Assembly: GCA_020205615.1 (NCBI GenBank)
Contig: CM035160.1
Coordinates: forward strand, 10,453,821-10,517,820
From: Panax quinquefolius
Taxonomy: Eukaryota > Streptophyta > Magnoliopsida > Apiales > Araliaceae
Length of the DNA stretch: 64,000 nt
Direction of reading: 5' to 3'
Shown: in pieces, positions 23,651-36,408 of the stretch
Position numbering within the stretch: position 1 is the first letter of the stretch
Layout: each line of letters opens with the position of its first letter
Made by a program: the position numbers and the translations under genes
Notes under the pieces: generated by a model
Told to the model about the DNA's origin: nothing
The model's input: the letters and a program-made list of their open reading frames with translations, nothing else
Databases searched by the model: none

Positions 23651-24849
23651 TGACCAAATCACAACAAACGCTTCTTCCCAAATCGTTGACTTTGACTTTT
23701 CTCGGGACGATCTTTTGAGTCACCGTCCCTCATTGAATTAGGTTTCGCTTCTTCGTCTAATCTCGAGCGATATGTCCTTCCTTTCCACAATTATAGCATA
23801 CCTTGAATCTGTTGTGGACAATTTGACCGATATGTCCCTCTTTCCCGTGATTTATAAGATATAATGGGTGGTCGTTCTCCTCCCTAGAACCGATTCTTGT
23901 TGCGCAGACCGCTGCCTTCACATGGTCATTGTTAAATCTCCTCTTTTTAAAATCTCCTCCCGACTCGCTTCTTCTATTTTCATGGCCATGATTACCACCG
24001 AGTGGTTACCATTTTTGTCCGTCTCTTTCTTTCTCCGCCGGTTATCATTATTACATTGACCGCTATCTCTGCGTACGATCCTCGGTTGTGGTCCTTCAAT
24101 TGGCCGTACTCGTTATCTCGCTTCTAATAATTGAGCCCTGCTTACAACATCCGAATAGAGAAAATTTATGAGAAATGAGATCTTCGACGTACGCCGGGTT
24201 TCAAACCTCTAATAAACATCCGCGTCATCGCTCCTCATTCTCCACCAAATGAGGTGCAAACTCGGATAACTCGCAAACTTTGCCTCGTCTTTGAGACACC
24301 ATCATGTTGTTCTCGCTCCGGTCTAATAAACTCCATTTCCTTCATATAGACGAACACTTTCGGAAAGTATTTGTCATTAAATAGTTTGTGAAACGCCTCC
24401 CAAGACATCTTTGAAAAGCGCCGGATGGGTGCGCTTCACGACTCCCCACCGATGAATCTGCTTCGCCACGGAACATAAAGGTGGTGAATGGAACCTTCGT
24501 TCCTTCGCGCATCCCAAGACATCGAATATCATGGTAATTTTTTGACCCATGTTTCCGCCGCCATGATCGGATCCGGCTTTCCCTTAAATTCGGTAGTCCC
24601 AACTCTTTGAGCCGGTTGGTGTGACAACCCTTGAATTGCTATCATTTCTCCTCGTATTTTGAACACGAGTCTCTCGTCCCGATTTTGCATGAATCGCAAA
24701 AAACTTCTAAACATCCCCGCTCATCATCTCGCTTTCAATGGTTTTGTTCACGGGAGGAACATTGTCACTGTTGCACGTTCTCCTCGTTATGCAGAGTACA
24801 AAGCGCTCTCCACTGGTCTCATTTCCATTGTTAATATTCTCAATGACAT
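23651..24849 (-). pseudogene. I gag
   Basis: Gag is the structural nucleocapsid protein. The probable start is ATG at 24849 (MSLRI). Recognisable are an FRSFLRFMQNRDERL helix (about 24700), TTEFKGKPDPIMAAETWVKK (about 24550-24610), a shifted IFDVLGC and FRGEADSS capsid segment (24400-24530), an RF-repeat-rich linker, and a CCHC knuckle CYNCGKEGHIAR at about 23760-23798 preceded by a second, degenerate knuckle. The arrangement equals that of A gag. Several stops and shifts are present. Confidence 0.8.
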
Positions 24850-25020
24850 TCTCAAATCACCGCCATAAAACAAGGGTTAATTAAGGAAATAAATATATCA
24901 CATAATATCCCTATATCTTGACCAACTAACAAATAAGCTTAGGTAGGACACACTAACGAAGGATTTACTCGCTCTCCCTCTAGTTCTATTCCCCGATCTC
25001 CGCCAGAGATCATATCCTAA

Positions 25021-25033
25021 GCTCGATACCAAT
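25021..25033 (-). other. I primer-binding site
   Basis: GCTCGATACCAAT next to the LTR start is the complement of a TGGTATCGAGC-type tRNA-Met site. The region 24850-25020 is the untranslated leader. Confidence 0.85.
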
Positions 25034-27733
25034 TGTGGCGCCCCAAAATAGGTATACATCACACATACGAGTTATCAATACATGGTATGAAACAACTACA
25101 TCTTTATTATTACAACAATGCAAACTGTGAGTTTGAATACAAATATTATCTTGTAGACAATATCTATACTCAAATAAATCCTCATCACATTTATTGATAC
25201 ATTATTTTACAAAAATGGTGAGGACTACTAAATAATTCTTTCTAAAACCTTCATTCCATACCCAGACTAAATATTTATATTCTAAGCCTCCCGAGAAAAA
25301 TGGAACAAAAGGAAAAGGGTGAGCTCAACTAGCTCAAGAAAGAATATTATGACTAAGATAATATACAACAAATTATCGTTAGTCTTCAACAGGAAAAATA
25401 TAATAGAATACAATAGACAACAAATTTTAAATCAATATTCGCAATGGAAAATAATAATTCATTAGAAGAGTTAAGTAGAGAATGCAAACTACTATCTTCT
25501 ATGTATGAATTTAAAAGTTCATCGTCTATCTTTTATCCCTGTAACATCAATCAATATACATCTGGAATCAAATATTCATCTTTGCACTACAGACCAAAGA
25601 TATTCATCAGTTGGTCATGTTCATTTAAACACCTGTTCATCTTTGCACTACGGGCCAAAGATATTAATCAGTCGGTCATGTTCATCTCAACACCTGCTCA
25701 TCTTTGCACTTTCTGAGCCAAAGATATTCTTCAAATCATTCATCTTTCGCACTACGGGCCAAAGATATTCCATAATATCATCATTTAAGATCAAGATGAT
25801 GAAAAATATTTTTAAATAAACGAATCCAGTGAAACAAAATGACAAGGATTAAGGATTAAGGATTCGTACTTGGTTTTATCCACGTCCAAAAATACCTCAA
25901 AAATAGTCATAGTGGTGTAAAATTCAAGAATGATCAAAACATGGATACAATCAAAGCTAGTATCCAGAATAGATATTTTGACGAAAAGAAGAAATTTTAT
26001 TTTTCTATTGAATAGTCTTCAGATATCGTGAATAGTCCGTATACGTGAATAAGAACTCTGACACCAAAAGATAGAAATTCTACAAAAACATCTTCACGCT
26101 TCATGAATAGTACTCGTGAATAGTAACTCGTGAATAAGAACTCATGAATAGTAACCCGACATGAAAAAGTTCCAAAATTTGATAAAAGTTCCAACCAATA
26201 TTTCAAAGATAATGATATTGAAGAAATAATATCATTTGAAAAGAAAATAACATCCTTTACCTCGAAAGATTTGTACTTATTTGGAATAATGGGTATAGTC
26301 TTTGAAGGAACTTGCACTCATCTAACAATACTCAAAGTATACTCAAAATACTCACAAGAATACGCTTCGATAATATAGAGAAAACTTGAGTTTAAATGTG
26401 ATTTTCAATTCTAACCTAAGACCCTATTTATAGGAAATTGCTTAGAACACCAAAGCGTAAAATTTAATATATTAATAATATTATTTTTCCACATCTTCCT
26501 ACGCACAAAGACCAAATTTGAAATCAACCACTAACACATGTCCCATAAGTGACAAAAAACGTTTTTCATGCAAAAGTTACTTAAAACTCCAAAAAATGAT
26601 AATCAATTAATCCTAACTTCAATAATTCATAATAAATAGCCTTTTATCGAAAATTCGAATCTTGCAACTTTTTATAGGAAATTCAATTCTCTACAACTTT
26701 GCGTAAGAAAGTTTTCCAAATTCCAAATAGAAATTGACCAAATCCACAAACCAAGCGATTTTACAAAGCTATAATCAAATTTCAGTCAATAAATGGGGTC
26801 CACCGACATGTTTAACAGTTTTTAAACATTTATTGCAACAAAAATACTCCTCCTCCTCGTATACTCATATATCTCACATTCCTTGTAAAAATATCACCAT
26901 TATTATATTATTAAAATATAATAATATATTTAAATGAACAATTGTCACATTAAAATTTTTCTCCATCTATATCCACATAAAATCAATATTTTCCTCATCA
27001 TATGAATCAATAATTAATTATTCACAAATAATATTACAGAATCACAATATTGACAACCGTGCGGTTCCCAAGAAAGAGGGGCTTTCCAATAAGAATTTCT
27101 TCTTCTTGGTACCGCAATTAGGTGACCAAACCTCTCCTTGAGATGTAACTTTCTAGACATTGTCAATAATGTTATCTAATAATATTATTCAGATAATATG
27201 AATTATTGCTTCGATAATGAAAAATACTTGTGTAATGACAATTATTGAAACAACAAAGAAAATATCAACGCAAAGAATTATTAACTCAATAAAATATCGA
27301 ATAAGAATTATCGTAACCATTATTGAGTAAAGGCCTTCAATAATTGGTGCAATACTGCAATGTCTTCGCGTAACAACGCAGCAGATTCGTGTTTTTAACC
27401 AATAGGGTATTCCAATAGTGTTAATTGGTAACAACTACGCCGTTATTTTTAAACAACTTATATTTGTCGTTTTTCTTCATCCAATCGCTTTCACATGGGG
27501 CCCACACATGGTCACGCTACTGTCAGCATTTAATATTCCCGACAAAGATGCGAATATTCCACGACCAAACGAATATTCCCCGACAACAATAAATATTTTA
27601 TAACCACTTGCTTATTTTGAAATATTTGCGTATTTAACCCCTAACTATCCACATTAATCAAATCAACCCTTACTATTTCAAAATAATAAATAAAAGAAAT
27701 TCCTTTTTATTTAAAAAATTTCGGGGTCTTACA
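25034..27733 (-). repeat. I 5' LTR (beta type)
   Basis: It runs from TGTGGCGCCCC to TCGGGGTCTTACA. A roughly 45-bp array with CATCTTTGCACTACGG/CCAAAGATATTCATC lies at 25570-25775, the GATTAAGGATTAAGGATT triplet at about 25852, GTGAATAAGAACTC-type units at 26040-26160, and A/T-rich U3 toward 27733. Confidence 0.92.
26424..26432 (-). promoter_or_regulatory. TATA box of the I 5' LTR
   Basis: The complement of CTATTTATA gives TATAAATAG, at the same LTR position as in G, J, H, E and F. Confidence 0.6.
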
Positions 27734-29164
27734 TGTGGGCCTCATGAAACATGTGCAAAGTGCTGAAGCTAGAGGATTCCAAAGTGGGCGTAAGAAAATT
27801 TATTTATATATTAATATTATATTAAATTTTCTCGCTTTGGTGTTCTAAGCAATTTCTATAAATAGGTGCTTAGGTTAGAATTGAAAATCACACCGTAAAC
27901 TCAAGTTTTCTCTCTATATTATCGAGCGTATTCTTGTGAGTATTTTGAGTATACTTTGAGTATTGCTATACTGTGCAAGTTCAAGTCATAGCTTTATATC
28001 CAAAGGTTTCAAAAAAGACTTGATCTTTCGAGGTAAGGGATATTATTATTTTTCGTAATGATATTATTTCTTCAATATCATTATGTTGAAATATTGATCT
28101 GAAGTTTTTATCAAATTTGGAACTTTTGGTGTCGGAGTTACTATTCACGTATACTAAGCCTATTCACGATATCTGATCTTATTCACGAATCACGGCCTAT
28201 TCATCGAAAAATGAAAATTTTCCTTTTCGCCTCTAAAATATCTATTGTGGATACTAGCTTTGATTGTATCCATGTTTTGATCATTCTTGAATTTTACACC
28301 ACTATGATTATTTTTGAGGTATTTTTGGACATGGATAAAACAAAGTACGAATCCTTAATCCTTAATCCTTGTCATTTTGTTTCACAGGATTCGTTTCTTT
28401 AAAAATATTTTCATCATCCTCGGTCTTAAATGATGATATTATTGAATATCTTTGGCTGTATTGCAAAGATGAATGATTTCTGATGAATATCTTTGGCCCG
28501 TAGTGCAAAGATGAACAGTGTTTGTAGATGAACATGACCAACCGATGAATATCTTTGGCTGAATGCAAAGTTGAATATTTGATTCCGGATGTATATTGAT
28601 TGATGTTACAGGGGATAAAAGATGACGATGAACTTTTAAATTCATACATGAAGATAGTAGTTTGCATTCTCTACTTAACTCTTCTAATGAATTATTATTT
28701 CATTGCGAATATTGATTTAAAAACTTGTTGTCTATTGTATTCTATTAGATTTTTCCTGTTGAAGACTAATGATAATTTGTTGTATATTATCTTAGTCATA
28801 ATATTCTTTATCGGGCTAGTTGAGCTCACCCTTTTTCTTTTTGTTCCATTTTTCTTCTCGTGAGGCGAGAATATATGAGCGAGTGCAGTCTGGGTATGGA
28901 ATGAAGGTTCTAGAGAGAGTTGTTTAGTAGTCCTCACCATTTTGTAAAATAATGTATCAATAAATGTGATGAGGATTTATTTGAGTATAGATATTGTCAG
29001 AAGATAATATTTGTATTCAAACTCAAAGTTTCTTGTTGTAATAATAAAGTTGTAGTTGTTTCGTACCATGTTTTGACAACTCGTAATGGGTGATGTATAC
29101 CTATTTTGGCGCCGCATTTACCATCGCCTGCTTCGACGCTACCATTGCTTTGTTTCTGTAGTTT

Positions 29165-29465
29165 TTCATAATGCAGTTGGTAACCAAACCTTCATACCAA
29201 GGTAACCAATTCTGTTTTATTAAGTTTCCAAATTATTTTGCATGTAATACAGCTGGTAGCCAAACCTCATGCAGTTGGTTGCCAAACTTTCAGACCAAGG
29301 TAACTAATTCATACTGCAGGTGTGAAGGTAGATTGGTTATCTTCGTATAAAAGTTTGGTTACCTTGTATAAAAGTTTGGTTACCAATTCAGTTTTATTAA
29401 GTTACAAATTTCGTTTGAATGTGATAGAGTTGGTAGCCAACCATTTATACAAAGGTAACCATTTT
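29165..29465. repeat. repeat cluster with GGTAACCAAA palindromes
   Basis: Two copies of about 65 bases (29201-29266 and 29378-29442) share GGTAACCAATTCTGTTTTAT, AAGTT, AATACAG(C)TGGTAGCCAA, with a spacing of 177. In and between them TTGGTAACCAAA and its inverse GTTTGGTTACC recur at least six times in both orientations. Confidence 0.65.
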
Positions 29466-31013
29466 ATTATTTATGAGTAACAAAATAGTTATAAAAAAAA
29501 AATTTAGAACATTAATAATTACATTTATTTATTTTTAAACTTTTTATAGGGCGAATCTTCTTCTTATTCTCATTGACGTTTTGGACAACGGAGATTCGCG
29601 GCGGTGTAGCGGTGGACTATTATTTCAAAGTGTATTTGAGGGAGATGAAGATTTGAATTTGAATATTTAAATTTGAATTATTATTTTGAATTTGAATTTG
29701 TTTTTGTTGTTAGATCCAAATATTTGAATTTGAATTATTAATTATTGCAGTTATTTGTCCTTGATTTTAGATTTCCTTATTAATGTGAATTGTACTATTT
29801 TTGTAATATAGGTCATAATTACACTCTTTTTGTAATTATTTGATTGATGACCCTTTTCTTGTCATTACTTTCTATTTGTTGTATACTTATGTAAATAATT
29901 AATATAAATGAGCTAATTTATAAATACTCTATTATTTATTATTTTTAATATTTAATTTCTATCATTTTCATATAATTATTATATTTTATTATGAAAATAA
30001 TAGAATTGACCACTTGAAGAAAAATATGGTACTTAATTTGTAGTTGAAGATACTATATATAAATATAATTTAAGAAGATAAATATGTAATAATTAATATA
30101 AATAGTTTATATATTTTACACGTTTTCAACACTATATATAATTAAATTAAATTTATAATGGACTGAACAACCATTTGACCAAATTCGGTCAGAATTTTAT
30201 TTTATATTTGAATTTTTATCAAAGTTCAGCCCAATACTCCTAAATAAAATTCGAACGAATTTTTAATGGACCAAACCATTAAATTTCGGGCTTGATTAAC
30301 CGTCCTAATAGCATTTGTACATTGACGTGAAAATTTAAGAGAAATTTACTATTTACTCAAGTATCAAGTATGGGTGGATCTCATGACTCAAATTGCGGGG
30401 AGTACCGATTTAAATGTATCTTAAATCTCTAGATATTCAATTTTATCTATTCTTAAATATTTGAATACTACATAACTACTTTTAGTGTGTGTATTTTGAG
30501 TCTTTGAAATGTATTATAACATGAAAATCAATTTTATTTAATATAGTATGAATTTATATTCCCAAAACATAAGCCCATTATTATTATTATAAATATAAAA
30601 ACACAATGCGGAAGGGGCAAATAGGAATAAGATAACACTATACATAGACCTGACAAATGAATCAGTAGGGCCAAAAAAGGCCCAGGTTTTAATGGGTTTG
30701 GAATTATGAGGCCGTGGCGAAAGCCAAATTACCATGCATGAAACTCTCTTTAATTTTTTTTTTCAAACTCTTTGCTACACTAGAAATAGTAATAATAATA
30801 AATATTAAAAATAATAAAATAATTAATAATAAACAATAATACAAACAAACACGATTAATTAATTACCTACATTAACTACATATCTCAATCAATTAAAATT
30901 TTAATAGTATTATAAATTAGTATTATTAATTAATTACTTACATTAACTACATATCTTAATTATAGTTTTCAATTATAGTTAAAATATATTGAAGATTGCA
31001 TTAAAAATAAATA

Positions 31014-31086
31014 GTTGTTATAGCTCAGTTGGTTTGAATTTTTATTTATTTACTTACAAGTCTTGTGTTCAAGCCTCACAACCCAC
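31014..31086 (+). repeat. tRNA-derived head (SINE-like or tRNA pseudogene)
   Basis: A-box TAGCTCAGTTGG (31021-31032) and B-box GTTCAAGCC (31067-31075) lie 46 bases apart, the spacing of a tRNA gene. The acceptor stem is degenerate (4 of 7 pairs) and the anticodon arm is replaced by a T-rich stretch, so it is not a working tRNA. Insertion of N2 at 31091 cuts off any SINE tail. Confidence 0.5.
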
Positions 31087-31090
31087 AAGT

Positions 31091-33653
31091 TGTGACGCCC
31101 CCAAAATTAGGTATACGTCACCCATCTTGGGTCGTCACTTACATGGTACATAAATTCAAATACAAACTTAATTATACATCTGTCGTGTAACATACGACAA
31201 TACATAAACTGAGAGTTCTAATAGGAATATTGTCATTTAGACAATATCCATACTCAAGGAGTCCTCATTACATTTATTGTCACACTATTTAATGTAATAT
31301 AGTGAGGACTACTAATGCTATCTTCTGGACCATCACTCTTTTCCCGACTCGTCCCCAAATATATTCTCATTTCAAGAGAATAAAAGTGAAAGAAAAGGGT
31401 GAGCTCAACTAGCCCGAAGAAATATTATAACTAAGATAATGCGTAATAAATTATCAATAGTCTTCAACAATGTTAAACGATAAAATACAATAGACAACCG
31501 CTTTAATCATAGCGTGAATATGCAATCCATTAAAAGAGTCAAGTAAAAATAAAGTCTACTATCTTTTAGGTTTTAAAAGGTTTTCATCAATTTTTATCAC
31601 TAAGACTCGGTTTAATGAATAAACCACATTATCTAATCATCCTCGTATCACGGTCAAGGATTTTCATCAAATTATCAATGGTCATGATATACCGAATCAC
31701 CCCCTGTCATAATCATACCAAAAACTATCCATCATCGCATTACAGACCCATCGAGGACTTTTGTCACATCATTTATATCAAGCCATGATTATACTTAGAA
31801 TGATCCCTCATCATAATCATACTAAGTTCATCTATGCATGCGTAAGCCAAAAGATAACATAATATAACATGAGGATGATGACAATGACATAATAATTCAA
31901 TAAAACAAGTTCACGAATTAATTTATTCAGAACTAATAACGTCCAAATTGTTAACATGATCTTTTGCTTTGTAGAGTAAAATTCAAGAATGCTCGTAAAA
32001 AATATTTTCATTAAAAATCTTTGGATGAAGCGCAAATATCAAGGATATTCCACTAAATTCATGGAGTATAGAAGTCAAAATTTGAACCAACCGAGTATAA
32101 TAATATAATGAAATAACAAAAGAAATCACCACGTACGCAGATTGTGATGTATGTGTTATTCAAAGTAATAATAAATACGTAATAATAAAATCTAACCAGT
32201 CCTGTAAAACACACGCATGTGATATTCCAATAGAATAATAAAGACGGAAACCGTGTCCCACAGAAAGCACAAAAAACAGATGTTCCAACTAATAATAAAA
32301 TAATAGAAGAATATCACCAAGCATAGGGGATTCCGCGATATACATGTTATTCCAATGTAATAAATAAGAATGGAATAATATAAGGATTTCACCAAGTATA
32401 GGGTATTCCGTATATACAAAGTCATGTATAGGGCATGCCACTTTTACAAAGTTATTCCAATGTAATAATAAAGAATGGAATAATGTAAGTTCTCTTCATG
32501 AAAAAATAACACCCCTTACGAAAGTACAACAAATAATATTCCCTACCTTAGAAGAAATGAATATTGGAAATGTGAAGTAGAAAATACTTTTATTCTTTCT
32601 CTCTATAGTTTCTCTCTCTGTAGTTTCAAAGAATTCGTAAGAAATAATGAAGGAATGAGCTTTCATTTATAGAAAAACTGAGGGTGGCTCTTGGTCTTAA
32701 CGAAAGGTCAAAATGACTCTTGGTAATATTGAAGAGACAACTACTATTTGCGAAGGGGTAATTAACCCTTGGAACACCGAAGAGACAGTTAACTCTTGGT
32801 AATATTGAAGGGACAACTACTATTTGAGAAGGGGTAATTACTATTGACGAAGGTAATTACTATTGAAGAAGGTAATTACTATTGACGAAGGTAAATACTA
32901 TTGACGAAGGTAATTACTATTCACAAAGGTAATTACTATTCACCAAGATAATTACTATTGACGAAGGGACTCTTAGATGATGACATATGGGCCCCCCCAT
33001 AAAATAATCAAACTTACCACAAACGTCTCATAACAGACTCTTTATATACATCAAGGATTTAATAAATATTATCACAAATCATTTTATTTTTAATCAACAC
33101 ATATTTAATCTTTCAACAATTATTAATCATTTATAACTTGTCGTCTCAATTAATAATTTAATACTATAACATATTATACAGATGATACTGTGACAATAAT
33201 TGAATCAATAATATAAGAGATATGATCGTGAATTATTGTAGCAATAATTGAGCATAAATTTGAGTGACTTCTCACGTAAGCATCAATAATCAATATCGTG
33301 TCGCTATATCTGACTACGCCAGACATCGTATTTTTACTAATGGTAGTTCAACAGTTTTTGACCAGAACACCTCTGCCATTATTTTTTATAGAAAAATAAT
33401 TTTGTCGCTTTCTAACTACGATAATACTACTTTCGTTGTAGGGTCCACTAATGATTGAGTCAGTCGTCTTTAATATTCCCCCGACAAAAAGAATATTCCC
33501 CTAACCAAACGAATATTTTATAACAACTTGCTTACTTTGCAAAATTTATAAATATTACCCACAACTATAACATTATATCAAATTTATTCCATAATATTCA
33601 AAATAATATTTAAAAAAAAATTCATCTTTATTTATAAAAGTGAGGGTCTTACA
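31091..33653 (-). repeat. N2 3' LTR
   Basis: It runs from TGTGACGCCCCCAAAATTAG to GAGGGTCTTACA. A weaker TATA box (complement of CATTTATA) is at 32664-32671. The 58-bp R/U5 array is reduced (about 32180-32330). Confidence 0.9.
32690..32975 (-). repeat. promoter-proximal tandem array in the N2 LTR
   Basis: GGTAATTACTATTGACGAA units of 19-20 bases (about eight) occupy 32815-32960. They are preceded by a longer duplicated unit containing CTCTTGGTAATATTGAAG and GACAACTACTATTTG. The array lies just upstream of the TATA box in sense, as in K. Confidence 0.8.
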
Positions 33654-33668
33654 ACCTCCCTTTTCTTA
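33654..33668 (-). other. N2 polypurine tract
   Basis: ACCTCCCTTTTCTTA on the plus strand is the complement of a purine tract that adjoins the 3' LTR and overlaps the conserved pol stop. Confidence 0.75.
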
Positions 33669-35630
33669 TGAAATTTAACCCTCGAAATTAGGTATTACGT
33701 GACTTGATATGATAAAGAGGTGAGGATACCTTGAATACCTTTATCGTTAAAAATATTAAATTCATCTTCGCAATCCTACCAAAGATATTCATTAACAATT
33801 CATCTTTGCACTACTACTGGACCAAAGATATACAATCAGAAAACCAATAATGCTTTGACGCAGCTTAATAAGATCACGACCACGAATTATCCATGCACTC
33901 ATCTTGGTCAAGAATATTCGTGTTTTCAATTACTGATCCATGATTATACCGAATAATCCTCGGTCATAATCATACCAAGTCTATCAATGCACTATGGCCA
34001 AAGATGACTTTTACCACATCCATGAATTAATATTTCATTGTTGAGACTCACCAATAATTAATCCATATCATCGAATCATCCCCGCACTACGGGCCGAGGA
34101 TATTCATTAATATCACGACCACGAATTATCCATGCACTACTACCAAAGATAATCGTGTATTCATTAATATCACGACCATAAATTATCCATGCACTACTAC
34201 CAAAGATAATCGTGTATTCATTAAGTATCACGACTACAAATTATCCATGCACTACTACCAAAGATAATCGTGTATTCATTAAGATCACGACCACAAAATT
34301 ATCCATGCACTACTACCAAAGATAATTGTGTTTTCAATTACTGGTTATGATTATACCGAAACAATCCACAGTTATAATCATACCAAGTCCATCTATTCAC
34401 GTAAGCCATGTAGATGACTTTCAACACAATATAAGCATGAGGATAATGATATAAAGAATCAATCAAATGAGATAAAGGATAAATATTAAACATTTATAAT
34501 ATAATTTATCCGAGGATTCAAGAATATCCCCATGTTATCAATCACTTAATAATCTCATAATCTAATATCATTAATATTTTGACAATATTTTAATCACTTC
34601 AGAAATTTATAAACAATTTATCTCAATTGTTTACGTTTTTACCATATAATGCATTTAATCATTCAAAATGCCATACTCATAAGATATCATCACCAATTAT
34701 CAAATCCTCATTAAAAAATATGCATATACTCTATATAGGATTCTCTAGCCATAAAATCCTATTTTCAACTTTGTTATTTCACATAACATATTTAACTCAT
34801 ATGTTCAGTAATTAAACTATTTTCATGAAAATACCAAATCAATCCCAAAAATATTTCTTTTCTGGGATTTAGCATAATATAGTCCCATGATGAAAATATA
34901 TTTTCTCGAAATTTTAAAATTCATTTACTATTTTCAAAAATCAATTTCTAATTAATTCCTTAAGATATTAGCTACCTCAAGTTTAACTCCAAAATTCCAA
35001 AATCTTGACAGGACCTTACACATGTTAATGTGAGCCTCCATTTAAATTTTATGGTCATCTGAGTTATAGAACTCCGCTTATAGCATTTTTCGTCAAAAAA
35101 CCTAAATATTGAAATGGTCATAACTTGTTCATTTTAAGTCAGAATGAGCTCATTTTTGGACAGGAGGTACTTTATAACATATATTTTCATGTCCCAAAAG
35201 GCCAGAATTTTTCACATAAATTTAGTGGCCGAAATAGCCCCTTAAAGTTTCTGGACAATAGCGTTTTTGTAATTTGTAGCTTTGGACTCTTTTGCTAAAT
35301 TCAGTCCACACGAAAATTTACAGCACCTTTTCCAGTGATTCCACTTGGATAAGCTACAAAACTCATAGATCTAACTCTAGGACTTGACCACACTCAAAAA
35401 TTCAAAATATAATAGGAGATATGGTCAATTGAATTTCATGTTAAGTTTTTACCAAAATCTGATTTTTCAACCCTTTGTGATTTCTAAGAAACTTTCATGT
35501 TTTCACATAATAACCACATAACTCATCATAACACTTACTAATACTTCATATACCCATGATTTTCATTAGTCCAATGCTTTTATTATGACTTTCATCATAA
35601 TCCTCGTAAATGCATCCTTTTAGTTGAAGA
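33669..35630 (-). repeat. N2 tandem-repeat block and non-coding filler
   Basis: It is collinear with N1 4659-6790. Four clear 57-bp units on CCATGCACTACTACCAAAG lie at about 34129-34320, with diverged units at 33880-34090. The filler follows from about 34420. No RT, RNase H or integrase motif is visible on either strand. Confidence 0.8.
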
Positions 35631-36408
35631 AATATTTGAGGGTTTAAGAAATGGGTTTTTGACTGGGTCAATACAAAATTCAATTTCACGCTCTAGGGTA
35701 GGCTAGAAATCTTCAAGAATACGTCAAGAAATTTATTAATGATAGAAATATCATTCAAAATCGCTACTCTTATCCAAGACTTGGATAATACGTTACATTG
35801 ATACCAACTGTGACTTCTATCCTTTAACCTAGATAGCACCTCACAATGATACCTATCAACTTGTCATAGTCATTCACGACGTCACCTACAGAAAGTCTGG
35901 CTTCGGTGCATTCCACACAAGGAAGTCAACAACGAAAGGATCGGAGCTCTTTACTTATGGCTTGATATAACAGTGATTAACTTTAGGGTTTGGTTACTTT
36001 GAATTAGTATAACAGTTGGTTAGGAATATGAAAGCTAACAACCTTACAAAAAGAATAATAAGTAGTTAATCAATCGCTTTCAAAAAATTACCTCAAAGGC
36101 AAGTATTTTCAAAGAGATAAGATCGTGAAAGTGTTTATTTGAAACAACAAGATTAATAAATGTTGGAGGTAACGAAGGTTTCTCCCAACGAAGTTTCATA
36201 GATAAATCAAAGTCTAATTTTTTCTGAGTCAAATTTAAACATTGAACACAACTAGGTAGAATAAAAGAGTGGGTAGAACTTGTATTGAATAAAGTATAGA
36301 CTTCGCAATAATTTATAATTAATTTACCCGTAATAACTTCGTTCGGGTTTCTAAATAAACGCCTCGCTTAAATTACCGAAGTTCGACTTTTACTATAGGG
36401 TACATTCC
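35631..36408 (-). pseudogene. N2 protease remnant
   Basis: It is homologous to N1 6791-7560 and to the RT linker-protease region of I. The catalytic triplet position at 36278-36286 reads NTS where N1 and I have DTG, so the catalytic Asp is lost. The flap and GIDWL region are eroded by stops and shifts. The copia element C is inserted at 36408/57892, on the gag side. Confidence 0.7.

Larger units (their letters stand above)
18581..27733 (-). mobile_element. I: beta-type Tekay/Del gypsy element
   Basis: It is inserted into LTR J with duplication TGTGG (18576-18580 and 27734-27738). On the minus strand the order is 5' LTR (25034-27733), PBS, gag, protease, RT, RNase H, integrase, then a truncated 3' LTR (18581-about 20432). 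The end of the chromodomain, the PPT and about 0.7 kb of the 3' LTR are missing. Coding regions are long but broken by frameshifts. Confidence 0.93.
17362..29116 (+). mobile_element. J: beta solo LTR, split by element I
   Basis: The LTR consists of 17362-18580 and 27739-29116, about 2.6 kb together. It starts TGTAAGACCCCAACTTATTA and ends TTGGCGCCGCA. TATA box TATAAATAG is at 27857-27865. The sequences on both sides are low-copy and there is no PBS, PPT or coding region belonging to it, so it is a solo LTR left after recombination between two LTRs. Flanking GTTAC (17357-17361) and TTTAC (29117-29121) are a target duplication with one mismatch. Confidence 0.9.
29117..31090. other. low-copy AT-rich interval
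   Basis: It does not match the retrotransposons. It holds a small repeat cluster (29165-29465), simple A/T-rich stretches (29650-30150, 30780-30960) and a tRNA-like head at its right end. A slightly GC-richer patch at 29550-29640 (GGAGATTCGCGGCGGTGTAG) might be a gene remnant. I see no intact ORF. Confidence 0.5.

Noticed and set aside
18581..27733. Left part of I as a separate solo LTR
   Set aside because: The left LTR and right LTR share the TGTGG duplication and enclose one collinear gag-pol, so they belong to one element with a deletion.
31014..31086. Functional tRNA gene
   Set aside because: A and B boxes fit, but the acceptor and T stems are mostly unpaired and there is no anticodon arm.
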